Positions 15,295 through 25,561 are shown, counted from the stretch's first letter. The stretch is 64,000 nt of DNA from Acetobacteraceae bacterium ESL0709 (GCA_029433415.1 JAQTIA010000003.1:1020501-1084500); one strand, 5' to 3'. Notes: generated by a model not told the origin, from the sequence alone. Translations and numbers: made by a program.

Positions 15295-16727
15295 CACGGC
15301 ATTTGCCCGGATTTGGGAGAGGATTTGGAAGCAGCTCCAGGAACCGCTACTGCCGACGCCGTGCCGTTATACTGCGGAGCCTCCTGATCATCTCCAGCCT
15401 TCCGGCCGTCTTCCCTTGTCGCAGACTCTTTATCATCATCCGCATCATCAGGAATTGAAGCAGCAGCCCGGCGCAGATCACCCGGCGTCTCATTTTTCAA
15501 AGGGGCCGGCGCTAGTGGAGCTGATTTGGGTTTCTTCTCTGAATTATAGCCATGAGTCGTTGGCACGATTTTTACCTGATCCCCCTCAAGCAGATCGGCC
15601 GTCGGATTGGCAACAACCTTGTCATCCTCCTTGACGCCGCTCAGAATCTGCATGGTGCGCCCAAAATTAATACCCATCTCCACATTGACCAGATGCACAT
15701 GATTACCTTCCACTTTGGCAATCTGCGTCCCCTCTGCCCGAAAGAGCAGCGCGCTTGTCGGCAGAATCAGGATTGACGGGTCACTGGGCGCCGTAATTTT
15801 GGCCGTCGCATAGGAATTGGGCCATAAAAGACGTTCTGGGTTATCCAACACCAATTCTGTCGTCACAGTACGGGTAGAAGCATTAAAAGCCTTGGCTGTC
15901 GCCAGAAATTTTGCATGGAAAGTCCGCCCCGGATATTGCGGCACTGTCAGATCCGCACTGATTTTAGGCGAAATAACAGCCGCATAATCCTGAGGCACTG
16001 ACACGAAAACACGTATTTTATGCACGTCAGCTACCGAAAAAAGCTCCACGGCTGAACCGCGCGAGCTCATATTGCCGCCATCACCATTCACATAGTCGCC
16101 AACATTGACAAGGCGTGATGTGACAATTCCATCAAAAGGAGCAACGATTTTCTTGAAGTCTTCGAGGGCCTGAAACCGTTCAACCTCATGGGAAGCCGCT
16201 TCCAGTTCCGCTTTTTGTGCGTCAGCATTGGCAGCCTGCACGTCCACTTCCTGCCGCGAGACGGCCTGCGTACTCTTCAGCGCGCTCCAGCGTGCTGATG
16301 TGATCAGGGCCAGTTTGTAGCGTGCCAGCACCACATCATATTGTGCCTTGGCCGCGGCAAACTGGGCGTCCAGACTTGGCGTATTGATTTCGGCCAGAAG
16401 ATCGCCTTTTTTAACATGTGCGCCATAATCCTTGTACCACATTTTGACGTAGCCTGAGACCTGGGCATAAATTGGCGCCTCATACCATGCTGCCAGATTG
16501 GCCGGCAGTGCAACTGTCCTTGTTTCAGGACCTCTTTGAGGAGAAATCAGCGCAACACGTGGAATAGCCGCATCTTCCGTTTCCTGCACAAGGCTGTGCA
16601 TGTGCACACCACGCTGGGCGATGCCCCAACCCGCCAGGACCAGAGCCGCTATCAGCAGACAAAAAAGAATGAAGCGCAGTTTCAAACGGGAATGAACAGA
16701 AGATAACTGCGGACCGGACTTGTTCAT
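15294..16727 (-). CDS. RND efflux periplasmic adaptor (AcrA/MdtA-like)
   Basis: This membrane-fusion protein links the inner-membrane pump to the outer-membrane channel. An N-terminal membrane anchor (about residues 20-40) precedes the split lipoyl motif AQVSGYVKMWYKDYGAHVKK, a coiled-coil hairpin and beta-barrel domains. The ATG at 16727 gives a 4-base ATGA overlap with the pump gene and follows AAGGAG; an in-frame start ten codons upstream was rejected. It has 477 residues and is long for the family because of a tail of about 80 residues rich in Lys, Asp, Pro and Ala after the last conserved domain. Confidence 0.93.
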   Translation of the reverse strand: MNKSGPQLSSVHSRLKLRFILFCLLIAALVLAGWGIAQRGVHMHSLVQETEDAAIPRVALISPQRGPETRTVALPANLAAWYEAPIYAQVSGYVKMWYKDYGAHVKKGDLLAEINTPSLDAQFAAAKAQYDVVLARYKLALITSARWSALKSTQAVSRQEVDVQAANADAQKAELEAASHEVERFQALEDFKKIVAPFDGIVTSRLVNVGDYVNGDGGNMSSRGSAVELFSVADVHKIRVFVSVPQDYAAVISPKISADLTVPQYPGRTFHAKFLATAKAFNASTRTVTTELVLDNPERLLWPNSYATAKITAPSDPSILILPTSALLFRAEGTQIAKVEGNHVHLVNVEMGINFGRTMQILSGVKEDDKVVANPTADLLEGDQVKIVPTTHGYNSEKKPKSAPLAPAPLKNETPGDLRRAAASIPDDADDDKESATREDGRKAGDDQEAPQYNGTASAVAVPGAASKSSPKSGQMP

Positions 16728-19700
16728 GCCTGTTCTCCTTCCTGCGGGCTTACACACTGATTATGGGCCGATTTATGATGAATGAGGGCGAACACACAGG
16801 GCACCAGAAGAAGGGTTGCTACTGTCGCAACCATCAGCCCCCCTATCACCGCTTTCCCCAGAGGAGCGTTATCAGAATTACTGATTGACATCGGAATCAT
16901 GCCGATCATCATGGCCAAAGCCGTCATCAGGACAGGACGAATTCGTTCATACCCGGCTTCCACCGCAGCCTTCAGCGCATCTCCGTGAAGATCAAGACGT
17001 TCTCTGGCAAAGGCAACGACAAGAATGGCATTGGCCGTTGCCGTTCCCATGCACATAATAGCCCCTGTGAGGGCAGGAACTGACAATGTTGTATGAGTCA
17101 GGAACAGACTCCATGAAATACCTGCCAACGCACCGGGAAGCGCCATGATGATCACAAACGGATCGAGCCAGGATTGGAAATTTACGACGATAATCAGATA
17201 AACCAAGGCGATTGAGAGCATCAGCCCGCCGATCAACTTGACATAAGCTCCCGTCATGGTTTCTGCCTGCCCGCGCACCACCATGGTCGAACCACGCGGC
17301 AAATGGGCCTTTTCTTTCTCGACCAGTCTATTGACCGCCCGTGAGACCGTACCCAGGTCAATGCCTTCCGGCGAGGCATAAATATTAAAGACAGGCATGA
17401 TGTTATAATGCGAGACTTCTGCCGGTGTTCCAGTAGGGACGATCTCACTTAGCCCTCCAAGAATCTGCGGCGTTTTACCTGTAGGATTCCCATCACCCCT
17501 GTCGATAGGAATCATCTCAAGCTGGTTGAGAGTCTGAAGCGACGTCGCCGGCATCATAATATCAATCAGTTTGGAAACACCCCGCGGGTCAAGATAATAG
17601 GTCTGGCCGACCTGCGAGCTTCCCGAAAGGCTCAGGAGCATATTCGAGGCCACATCTTTTTCCGAAACCCCTGTCCCTAGGGCGAAACTGCGCCTCGCAT
17701 TGACCAGCAAGGTTGGTTGCGTCATGGGCTCCTGAATGGCCACATCCGTAATACCGGTAATATGACGCATCTTGCTGGCCATTTTTACCGCAAATTTATA
17801 ATTATCTTCCAGATTACGACCGACAATCTGGACATCAATGGGAGAAGGCAGACCAAAATTGAGAATTTTTGCCGTCAGGTCACCCGGCTGGAACGTAAAG
17901 ACCGTACCGGGGAAAGCTTTTGCCAACCCCTTGCGCACAATACGCCTATATTCGGGGATCGGACTCTGGGAGTTATTAAGCTGGATCGTAATATCGCAAT
18001 CCTGCGTGCCCACAGTCGGCGAAGGCAACATGGCCTGATTAAGCTGGCTTGCTGGCAAACCACAATTATTGACCACACTTTTGACCTGACCAGGCAGGAG
18101 ACGGTTGATTTCCCTTTCCACAAGGCCGCTGATTTTTCCTGATTCCTCAAGACGCGTTCCCACGGGCGCACGCATATGAAGCTGAAGATTGCCTGATTTA
18201 ATCTCCGGGAAAAAATTCTGCCCCACGAAAAACAGTAAAAATAAAGACGCCAGTGCAGAAGCAAGAAAAAATCCGACAAACCGCCCCCTGATCGTGACAA
18301 GCATGGTCAGAAGAGTCTGATAGTGGCCTCTAAAGCGCTCGAACTTCATCTCAAACGCTTGCTGGAAACGGGAAAAAACACTTTTTGATTCCACCGTTCC
18401 CTGGACGCCTTCCCTGACTTTCACCTGTGCAGCAAGAAGCCAATTAGCCATAGTCGGCACCAGGGTACGTGACAGAATAAAGGAGGCAATCATGGCAAAA
18501 ATAATCGCTTCCGCCATAGGCATGAACAGCCAGCCCGCAATCCCTGTCAGCTGAAAGAGTGGCAACCAGACAATACAGATACACGTCGTCGAGACAAAAG
18601 TCGGTACGACGATCTGATTTGACGCATCAATAATGGCCGTTTCGAGGTCTTTGCCCATATGAAGATGGGCATCAATATTCTCGATCATCACTGTGGCATC
18701 ATCGACCAGAATACCCACAGCAAGAGCCAACCCTCCAAGAGTCATGACATTGATGGACTGCCCTGCTACGCTCAAGCCGATCAAGGCGGAAAGAATGGCC
18801 AACGGTATGGACGTTGCCACGATGATCGTTGAACGCCATGACCCCAGAAAGAGCAGGACTGTCAGACTGGTAAGAATAGCCGCAATGACCATTTCCCGCA
18901 CCACATCGACAATAGAGTCTTTCACAAACTCGGAAGCGTCCGTCAGAATACTTAGTGTCGTACCTTCGGGAAGGGTTTTCTCAATCTGGGGAATAAGATC
19001 CTTGATGCCTTGCACGACCGAAAGAGTTGATGCATCACCACTTTTCATGATGACAATCATGACGGCCTGCTGCCCTTTTACAAGAACGGCATTGGTCTGC
19101 GGCGGTCCCCCCTTGTGAACCCAAGCAACATCACGCAGATAGACAACAGAATTGCCAACCTGTTTGATCGGCATATCGTTAAAAACATCCAGATCAACCG
19201 GTGCCGAGTTTGAGCGCACCATCATATCGAGCGTCCCAAGTCTCTGGTCACCAGCTGGAAGCACAATATTCTGCTTATTCAGAGCGACAGCCACATCCTG
19301 AGCAGATAATTTATGAGCCAGCAATTTGACAGGATCCAGATCGACCATAGCATTGGCCCCCACTCCTCCATAAGGGTGAGGAATGGCAGCACCTGCCACC
19401 GAAACAAGCTCAGGGCGGATCAGATTCATGGCCATGTCGTAAAGCTCTGAGGCTGACATTTTCGGGTTACTGACCCGCAGGGACAGGACCGGAATTGACG
19501 AAGCATCCATCGTCAGAATCAGGGGCGGCGTTGCGCCGGTAGGAAGCTGTTTGATAATGGTCTGCGATACGGATGTGATCTGCGTCTGCGCAACAGCTGA
19601 GTCAGTCCCCGGCTGGAAGAAGACCTTGACGATACCACGACCGTAATAGGAGCTGCTTTCTATATGCTCAATATTACCCACGGTCGCCGTCAGGGCACGC

Positions 19701-19906
19701 TCGTAATAATAAATAACGCGACCGGACATCTCTTCTGGCATAAGACCCGTATAGGACCAGATAACCGCAACAACAGGAATACGTATTTCAGGAAAAACAT
19801 CAGTAGGTGTCGTGATAATTGCCCGCACACCGAAAATAACGATAATAATCGAGAGAACAACAAAAGTATAAGGACGCTTAAGAGCGGTAAGGACAATGGC
19901 TTTCAT
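16724..19906 (-). CDS. RND-family multidrug efflux transporter
   Basis: This is the inner-membrane, proton-driven pump of the tripartite system. The 1060 residues show the RND layout: TM1 near residue 12-30, a large periplasmic loop, TM2-6, then a second half with the same order. TM4 carries VGILVDDATVMIENI with the paired Asp residues used for proton relay in AcrB-like pumps. The start MKAIVLTALKRPYTFVVLS is typical of the acriflavine-resistance group widespread in acetic acid bacteria. A two-component system ends 163 bases upstream on the same strand and may control it. Substrate cannot be told. Confidence 0.95.
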   Translation of the reverse strand: MKAIVLTALKRPYTFVVLSIIIVIFGVRAIITTPTDVFPEIRIPVVAVIWSYTGLMPEEMSGRVIYYYERALTATVGNIEHIESSSYYGRGIVKVFFQPGTDSAVAQTQITSVSQTIIKQLPTGATPPLILTMDASSIPVLSLRVSNPKMSASELYDMAMNLIRPELVSVAGAAIPHPYGGVGANAMVDLDPVKLLAHKLSAQDVAVALNKQNIVLPAGDQRLGTLDMMVRSNSAPVDLDVFNDMPIKQVGNSVVYLRDVAWVHKGGPPQTNAVLVKGQQAVMIVIMKSGDASTLSVVQGIKDLIPQIEKTLPEGTTLSILTDASEFVKDSIVDVVREMVIAAILTSLTVLLFLGSWRSTIIVATSIPLAILSALIGLSVAGQSINVMTLGGLALAVGILVDDATVMIENIDAHLHMGKDLETAIIDASNQIVVPTFVSTTCICIVWLPLFQLTGIAGWLFMPMAEAIIFAMIASFILSRTLVPTMANWLLAAQVKVREGVQGTVESKSVFSRFQQAFEMKFERFRGHYQTLLTMLVTIRGRFVGFFLASALASLFLLFFVGQNFFPEIKSGNLQLHMRAPVGTRLEESGKISGLVEREINRLLPGQVKSVVNNCGLPASQLNQAMLPSPTVGTQDCDITIQLNNSQSPIPEYRRIVRKGLAKAFPGTVFTFQPGDLTAKILNFGLPSPIDVQIVGRNLEDNYKFAVKMASKMRHITGITDVAIQEPMTQPTLLVNARRSFALGTGVSEKDVASNMLLSLSGSSQVGQTYYLDPRGVSKLIDIMMPATSLQTLNQLEMIPIDRGDGNPTGKTPQILGGLSEIVPTGTPAEVSHYNIMPVFNIYASPEGIDLGTVSRAVNRLVEKEKAHLPRGSTMVVRGQAETMTGAYVKLIGGLMLSIALVYLIIVVNFQSWLDPFVIIMALPGALAGISWSLFLTHTTLSVPALTGAIMCMGTATANAILVVAFARERLDLHGDALKAAVEAGYERIRPVLMTALAMMIGMIPMSISNSDNAPLGKAVIGGLMVATVATLLLVPCVFALIHHKSAHNQCVSPQEGEQA

Positions 19907-20069
19907 TATCCATCAGCCTCTCTGTTCATTCTCTTCATAGTGTACCTCTCGAACTCGGCAAGCACAAAACATGAATCATCTGAAACTGTTATGACTCATA
20001 TTCACGACAGGTTTCCCGATATAACGCCGGGTGGTAACAGCGAACACTCTTTATTTTATTACAATCAAT

Positions 20070-21521
20070 TTAAGGTCTCGAAACATTATCGCGATTAATG
20101 CGGGCAGTCCTCTCCCTGAAAAGCGGAAATGTCACCCTGAAAATGCTTCCTTTTGCATTCTGACTATAAACATTGTGATTGATTTCCAATATGGCATCAT
20201 GCAGATCAACAATAGCCATCACAAGACTGAGACCAAGGCCATGGCCAGGGATCATACGGGTTTTATCAGTACGGTAAAACCTCCCCAAAACGGCATCCCT
20301 TTCTTCCTCAGCGATTCCTGTCCCTGTATCACGCACCTCAATCCAGGTACGGCGCTTTACGTCCTCGCCGAGCGCGATACAAACACTTCCACCAGAAGGC
20401 GTAAATTTGATGGCATTATCAACAAGATTGGCCAAAACTTCATTAAGCAGATCAAGATCAGCGTAAATCCTGCGTTCCTGAAAAGGAATCAATGTTGTCA
20501 GCGAGACATTTTCAGTCTCGGCAATCGGCTCATAAAGATCAACAATATTGACGACCAGCGAAACGGCATCAAGAACCGCAAACCCTTCGCGACGACGGTT
20601 ATTCTCAATCTCAGCGATACGCAATAACGCCGTGATCATGGTCAGACACTGGCCAATATCGGCACGGCTCCGCTCGAGACAGCCATTAAATCTTTCAATC
20701 TCTTTCTGGGTAGGAGACATTGAAAGATTGTCCAGACGATCCATTCTGGCCTGAAGACGCGCCAGAGGCGTCCGCAGATCATGGGCGATATCATTGCCAA
20801 CATGACGAACAGCCTGCATCAACCGCTCAAGACGATCAAGCATCTGATTGATGGCATCAGAAATCAACTCCAGTCCATCGCGTTCCCTCCCGACGGTCAG
20901 TCTTTCCTGCCAATTCCCGTTCATAATACGCTGAATCGTGTCATAAACCCGCTCAACGCGCCTCAAAATACGCTGACTGATAAGCCAGGCGCAGGCGAGA
21001 GCACAGATAATCACCGGCAACATGGACAAAATCGCCATATGAGCCACGATATGAGAAAAATGGCGACCAATCAGATCACTCTTGGCGAGAACAAGGTAAC
21101 GCTGCCCTTGACCTTTTGGCCCAGCCACGGGTTTAACCAGAACATGCATGAGCGATATGGTCCCATCCCTGAAACGGAATCTCATGCTCTGGACTTCGGG
21201 AGACACCTGAAGCCTGTGAGGCCAACGATGAATATCGCCGGCAATATAACGCTTGTTCTGGTCAAACAGACCCGCACCATTCAATGAGACCTGAAGAATA
21301 TTCGTACTGCGGTCACGAACCTTGGCTTCAAGTTCTTCTGGCGTGTCATGCAGCAGCAGGCCAGCCGTCCGACAAAGCAGCACTTTCGAGACTTCATCCT
21401 CGTCCGATTTTACCTGCTCGTAAATGACAGAAAGCTGTATTGCCATACCCAGTATGACAATACCCACCAAGGCAATAGCAACACGGAAAGATTGCGTCCG
21501 TAGAGGATTACGGCTCAACAT
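20070..21521 (-). CDS. Sensor histidine kinase
   Basis: This inner-membrane sensor kinase has TM segments at about 13-34 and 162-182 flanking a periplasmic region of about 125 residues, then a HAMP linker and a HisKA domain with phosphoacceptor His247 in HDLRTPLARLQ. The HATPase_c domain has NLVDNAIKFTP, DTGTGIAEEE and GHGLGLSLV. All catalytic boxes are intact. The start codon overlaps the response-regulator end by 14 bases, so the pair is coupled. The RND efflux operon follows on the same strand, which makes it the likely target. The sensed signal is unknown. Confidence 0.95.
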   Translation of the reverse strand: MLSRNPLRTQSFRVAIALVGIVILGMAIQLSVIYEQVKSDEDEVSKVLLCRTAGLLLHDTPEELEAKVRDRSTNILQVSLNGAGLFDQNKRYIAGDIHRWPHRLQVSPEVQSMRFRFRDGTISLMHVLVKPVAGPKGQGQRYLVLAKSDLIGRHFSHIVAHMAILSMLPVIICALACAWLISQRILRRVERVYDTIQRIMNGNWQERLTVGRERDGLELISDAINQMLDRLERLMQAVRHVGNDIAHDLRTPLARLQARMDRLDNLSMSPTQKEIERFNGCLERSRADIGQCLTMITALLRIAEIENNRRREGFAVLDAVSLVVNIVDLYEPIAETENVSLTTLIPFQERRIYADLDLLNEVLANLVDNAIKFTPSGGSVCIALGEDVKRRTWIEVRDTGTGIAEEERDAVLGRFYRTDKTRMIPGHGLGLSLVMAIVDLHDAILEINHNVYSQNAKGSIFRVTFPLFRERTARINRDNVSRP

Positions 21522-22242
21522 TCAGGCTGAACCCCACCCCTCTGATGCTTCTGATCAAGGGTATTTCATTCTCCCCGTCAACCTTGCGGCGCAATTTCCC
21601 AATATGCACGTCCACCAGATTTGTTTGCGGCGTAAAACGGTAATTCCACACTTCCTCAAGCAGCATAGAACGCGTCACGACCGTATCGGGACGGCGCATC
21701 AGATATTCGAGAAGCCTGAACTCACGGGGCAAAAGCTCAAGCTCCCGCTGCTGCCGCCAGACCCTGCGCTCAATGAGATCCATCTTAAGCGGACCAACCT
21801 GCAAAATGGTCTGACGCGTGTCCGTCAATGGTCTGCGTAAAAGCACTTCCAGCCGGACAGCAAGCTCTTCAGGAGCAAACGGTTTGGTAAGATAATCATC
21901 TCCTCCTGCTTTCAGCCCTGTTACACGATCATCCACTGCCGAAAGCGCAGAAAGGACCAAAACAGGCAGCATAATCCCATCATTCCTGAGAGTCGCAACC
22001 ACGCTCAGGCCGTCCAGCCCCGGAAGCATACGGTCTATGATCATCAGCTTATAAGGATTTTCACGCGCGAGCTCGAGCCCCTGTGTACCAGATGCGCTAT
22101 GCTCAACGAGATAACCACGCTCTTCCAGATCAGCCTTGATTTCAGCCGCCAGCTCGCTGTCATCCTCAACAAGCAAAAGCCTGGTTTTTCCGTCTTCCTG
22201 CTGCTCGGACAAACTTGCAGCCTCACTTCGCGTCTTAACCAT
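21508..22242 (-). CDS. OmpR-family response regulator
   Basis: This 244-residue two-domain regulator has an acidic pocket Glu26-Asp27-Asp28, phosphorylation site Asp70 in LMIIDRMLPGLDG and Lys120 in YLTKPF. It is followed by a winged-helix trans_reg_C DNA-binding domain ending VDVHIGKLRRKVD and IRSIRGVGFSL. A basic, Ser/Glu-rich extension of about 20 residues precedes the receiver domain. It is the first gene of the regulator-kinase pair, and the RND pump operon downstream is the most likely regulon. Confidence 0.95.
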   Translation of the reverse strand: MVKTRSEAASLSEQQEDGKTRLLLVEDDSELAAEIKADLEERGYLVEHSASGTQGLELARENPYKLMIIDRMLPGLDGLSVVATLRNDGIMLPVLVLSALSAVDDRVTGLKAGGDDYLTKPFAPEELAVRLEVLLRRPLTDTRQTILQVGPLKMDLIERRVWRQQRELELLPREFRLLEYLMRRPDTVVTRSMLLEEVWNYRFTPQTNLVDVHIGKLRRKVDGENEIPLIRSIRGVGFSLNVEP

Positions 22243-22312
22243 TTTCCCTTCTTTTACCTCTCTTTCTGAGACGTCATCAGGGGTAGGCCATAACCACCCT
22301 CTTTAAACGGAA

Positions 22313-23542
22313 TTATGAAACTAGAGATCCAGTCTCTGCTCTCTCTGTCTCCACACTGTCTGATGCAGGCGAAGGAGAGGTTTCCCCCAAAGCATTAAGC
22401 TTCCGCCCCAGAGTGCGCGAACGGCGACGAGCCTCTTCGATCGTATTGCCCATTGTTCCAGCATTGCGCTGCAACTTTTCCAGCACTTGATCCATTTTAA
22501 GCATTTCCTGCCGTGTCTCCCCCAGAAGACCAGCAATTATTTCAGTCCTTTCTTCGAGCGCCAGCGTAACATATCCCAAGTGAACTGTCCTTAACAGAGC
22601 GGGTAATAACGCAGGCCCCATAATCAAAACACGGTATAGGCGCCCAATCTCATCAATCACACCGGGCAGGCGGGCAATTTCAGCGTAAAGCCCGTCGGTA
22701 GGTACATAAAGCACTGCGAAATCAACTGTTGCAGGGGGCCGAATATATTTCTGTGCAATTTTCCTTGCTTCACCTTTTACAGCCGCTTCCAATGCTTTCC
22801 CAGCCTGTTTCTCAGCTTCGTGATCGCCTGTCTCAGTCGCCTGGACAAGGCGTTCATAGGCTTCTGTGGGAAATTTGCAGTCTATCGCCAATCGCGGAGG
22901 AACCTTCTGACCATGGACCGGCATTTTTACTGCAAACTCAACAACTTCCCCACTTTCTGATGAAAGCCTGAAATTATGGTCATAGCTGCCTTGTGGCAGA
23001 ATATCATCCAGGATAGCCCTGCACTGCGTCTCTCCCCACCCCCCTCTGGTTTTGACATTGGTAAAAAGGCGCTTGATATCATTCATCTGGGCCGTTACCT
23101 GCCTTACCTCGCCCAGTGCTTTTTGCATCGTGGCAAACTGTTCCACTACACGCTGGAAACTGCTCTGCATCTGCTTTTCGACCGCACCTTGCAAGCGCTC
23201 ATTAACGCTCTGTTGCAAGGCCGTCATCTGGAGCTGCTGACGCTCTGCCATTTCACGCAGGGCCTCAGACAGCAAAAGCCGCATATCCCCTTGATCTTTC
23301 TGAGCCTTGTGCAAGGAATTTTCAAAGAACTGTCTGTTTTCAAGGCGAACCTGCTCCAGACGACCGCTTAATACTCGCTCCAGATCAGCAACCTGCTGTC
23401 TTTGATATTCAGCATCCTGAGCTTGTCTCTGGGCCTCTCTCATGACAAACTGATTGTACGCGTGACCACGCAAGAAAGCGACCACTGCCAACAAAGAAGC
23501 GACGCTTGCAACAAGCCAGGGTATTAGCGTCCCTGTTGTCAT
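22313..23542 (-). CDS. rmuC: DNA recombination protein RmuC homologue
   Basis: RmuC-family proteins limit DNA inversions and rearrangements and contain a nuclease-like core. The 409-residue protein has an N-terminal membrane anchor (about residues 5-24), a long coiled coil rich in Gln, Glu and Arg (about 30-150), and the RmuC core with LFTNVKTRGGWGE and AIDCKFPTEAYERL. The ATG at 23542 makes a 4-base overlap with the stop of the flavoprotein gene upstream; a start 27 codons earlier lies inside that gene and was discarded. Confidence 0.93.
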   Translation of the reverse strand: MTTGTLIPWLVASVASLLAVVAFLRGHAYNQFVMREAQRQAQDAEYQRQQVADLERVLSGRLEQVRLENRQFFENSLHKAQKDQGDMRLLLSEALREMAERQQLQMTALQQSVNERLQGAVEKQMQSSFQRVVEQFATMQKALGEVRQVTAQMNDIKRLFTNVKTRGGWGETQCRAILDDILPQGSYDHNFRLSSESGEVVEFAVKMPVHGQKVPPRLAIDCKFPTEAYERLVQATETGDHEAEKQAGKALEAAVKGEARKIAQKYIRPPATVDFAVLYVPTDGLYAEIARLPGVIDEIGRLYRVLIMGPALLPALLRTVHLGYVTLALEERTEIIAGLLGETRQEMLKMDQVLEKLQRNAGTMGNTIEEARRRSRTLGRKLNALGETSPSPASDSVETERAETGSLVS

Positions 23543-24762
23543 GAATCCTGTCCCGTTACTGGGGCACCCCGCACGTAACAGGCAGCGGCACGCCCGGCGA
23601 CATAACCGCTCGACCACGCCCACTGGAAGTTATACCCTCCCAACCAGCCTGTTACGTCCACAGCCTCCCCGATCGCATATAAACCAGGAACAGAAACAAC
23701 TTCCATCGTTCTGGAAGAAAGAGCTCTGGTATCAATACCGCCTTTCATGACTTCTGCCTTGGCGTATCCTTCGGAAGATACGGGTGTGACTTCCCATTTT
23801 TCCACCAACGATGCCAGAGCTCTTATGGCCTTCATAGGCTGCTCAATCAGGGGACGATCATCACAGGCCACTCCGACCAGCACGCGCCCCAAACGCTGCG
23901 GCAGATTTTCCAGAAGTGCCAAAGGTCTGGCACGCGGACGCCGCGCACGGATCTCTTCAAATGTTCCCATCACATCAAGCTCAGGCATCAGGTTTAATGC
24001 CAGCGCTTCGCCCGTGTGCCAATAAGAGGAAATCTGTAAAATGGCGGGTCCCGAAACGCCCTTGTGTGTAAAGACCATGCCACCCGTGAATTTTGGCTTT
24101 TTCCTGCCCAGAGAAGCCTGCACTGTCAGGGACACGCCCGCCAGATCAGGATAGGGGCGTCCCAATACAAGCGGTACGAGAGCCGGAGCCGGCTGAATAA
24201 TGGCAAGATCAAACTGGCGCGCTATCCGCAGGGAAAGATCCGTCGCTCCCAACTTCGGAATAGTCAGGCCTCCCGTTGCCAGAATCATGGCCTTCGTCCT
24301 GACGAAACCATGTGCTGTCTGTACCTCAAAGCCGCTTTCATCGCGCCTGACTGACAAAATCCGGCAGTTCAGTTCAAACTTCACTTGTCCCCTGCGGCAC
24401 TCAGCGACCAGAAGATCTACAATATCGCGTGCCGAATTCTGACAGAAAAGCTGTCCCCGCTCCTTTTCCTCCCACCTTATATGATGGTTCCTGACCAGAT
24501 CACAGAACATGGCTGGTGTAAACTGGGCCAATGCCGAACGCACAAAGCGGGGATTTTGTGAAAGATAGGTGCTGTCACGTGCCTCAAGATTGGTAAAATT
24601 GCAGCGACCCCCACCCGAAATCAGAATCTTCCGGCCCGGTTCATCAGCATGATCCAGCAGAATAACACGTGCCCCTGTCTGACCAGCTTGCGCAGCCGCC
24701 ATCATCCCGGCAGCCCCGGCCCCCAGAACGACAACATCACAGTCTTTCCGGTCGTTTTTCAT
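23539..24762 (-). CDS. BaiN/YhiN-type flavoprotein
   Basis: This 407-residue FAD-dependent oxidoreductase belongs to the HI0933-like group. The N-terminal dinucleotide fold VVVLGAGAAGMMAA binds FAD; RKILISGGGRCNFTN is the family signature; the C-terminal block ends with YAIGEAVDVTGWLGGYNFQW. The physiological substrate of most members is unknown. It overlaps rmuC by 4 bases and lies 27 bases before the FzlA-like gene's end boundary region, all on the minus strand. Family assignment is firm; function is not. Confidence 0.9.
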   Translation of the reverse strand: MKNDRKDCDVVVLGAGAAGMMAAAQAGQTGARVILLDHADEPGRKILISGGGRCNFTNLEARDSTYLSQNPRFVRSALAQFTPAMFCDLVRNHHIRWEEKERGQLFCQNSARDIVDLLVAECRRGQVKFELNCRILSVRRDESGFEVQTAHGFVRTKAMILATGGLTIPKLGATDLSLRIARQFDLAIIQPAPALVPLVLGRPYPDLAGVSLTVQASLGRKKPKFTGGMVFTHKGVSGPAILQISSYWHTGEALALNLMPELDVMGTFEEIRARRPRARPLALLENLPQRLGRVLVGVACDDRPLIEQPMKAIRALASLVEKWEVTPVSSEGYAKAEVMKGGIDTRALSSRTMEVVSVPGLYAIGEAVDVTGWLGGYNFQWAWSSGYVAGRAAACYVRGAPVTGQDS

Positions 24763-24789
24763 GACTGTCGTGCTTTCTGAAATGCTCTC

Positions 24790-25458
24790 TCAAAAATCAA
24801 GATCGGCATAATGGGGCGATGGCACAAAACCACTCACTTTGTCCGCCAATAATGTGCGGAAACAGGGGCGTGATTTGACGCGGGCGTACCAATCCCGCAC
24901 AGACGGAGCTTGCGCCCAATTGATATCGCCGAGAAAATCCAGCGCTGAAAGATGCGCCGCTGCCGCAAAATCCGCCGCTGAAAGCGAAGGACCAGCAAGC
25001 CACGTCCGCGTTTCGGCCAAATAGCCGATATAATCAAGGTGAAAACGCAGGTTTTTATAACCCACGCGCAATATAGTGCCATCAGGATGACCCAGGCCAA
25101 AAAGACGTTTTTCAACCTTCTCGCCCAGAAGATTTAAGCTGACTTCCTGCTGAAAAAGGCGATCGAACCAGTCCAGAAGACGCCTGACCTCAACGCGCTC
25201 AGCTATTGTACGGCCGAGAAGAATCGTATCTGGGTAAACATCCTCAAGATATTCTGCAATCACGATCGCGCCAGGGACGACCTGCCCGCTATCCTCAACC
25301 AGAACAGGTACCTCACCCGAAGGATTGAGCGCACGAAACTCCTCACTCTGTTCCCAGATTTTCTCGTAGACAAGCTCACAGGGCAGGCGTTTTTCGCCAA
25401 GCAGAAGCCGGACAAAACGCGATTGTGGAGAGAGAGGAAGATGGTGCAGAAGACGCAT
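24790..25458 (-). CDS. fzlA: FzlA-like glutathione-S-transferase-fold protein
   Basis: This 222-residue protein has a thioredoxin-like N-terminal domain and an all-helical C-terminal domain of the GST family. It ends in the short tail HYADLDF, which is typical of alphaproteobacterial FzlA, an FtsZ-binding division factor (knowledge of the family). The ATG at 25458 (MRLLHHLPLSP) matches the family start; an in-frame ATG 20 codons earlier adds unrelated residues. It is divergent from minC with about 100 bases between, which supports a division role. If not FzlA, it is an ordinary GST-family protein. Confidence 0.78.
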   Translation of the reverse strand: MRLLHHLPLSPQSRFVRLLLGEKRLPCELVYEKIWEQSEEFRALNPSGEVPVLVEDSGQVVPGAIVIAEYLEDVYPDTILLGRTIAERVEVRRLLDWFDRLFQQEVSLNLLGEKVEKRLFGLGHPDGTILRVGYKNLRFHLDYIGYLAETRTWLAGPSLSAADFAAAAHLSALDFLGDINWAQAPSVRDWYARVKSRPCFRTLLADKVSGFVPSPHYADLDF

Positions 25459-25561
25459 GTTTTCGAGTGTATGACAGGACGACGAATTGTCCAAGCCTCT
25501 TCTTGCAAAACATGCCATTTACCCTGATGGATCTGGTAAAGAACCATGCTATAAAAAACAC

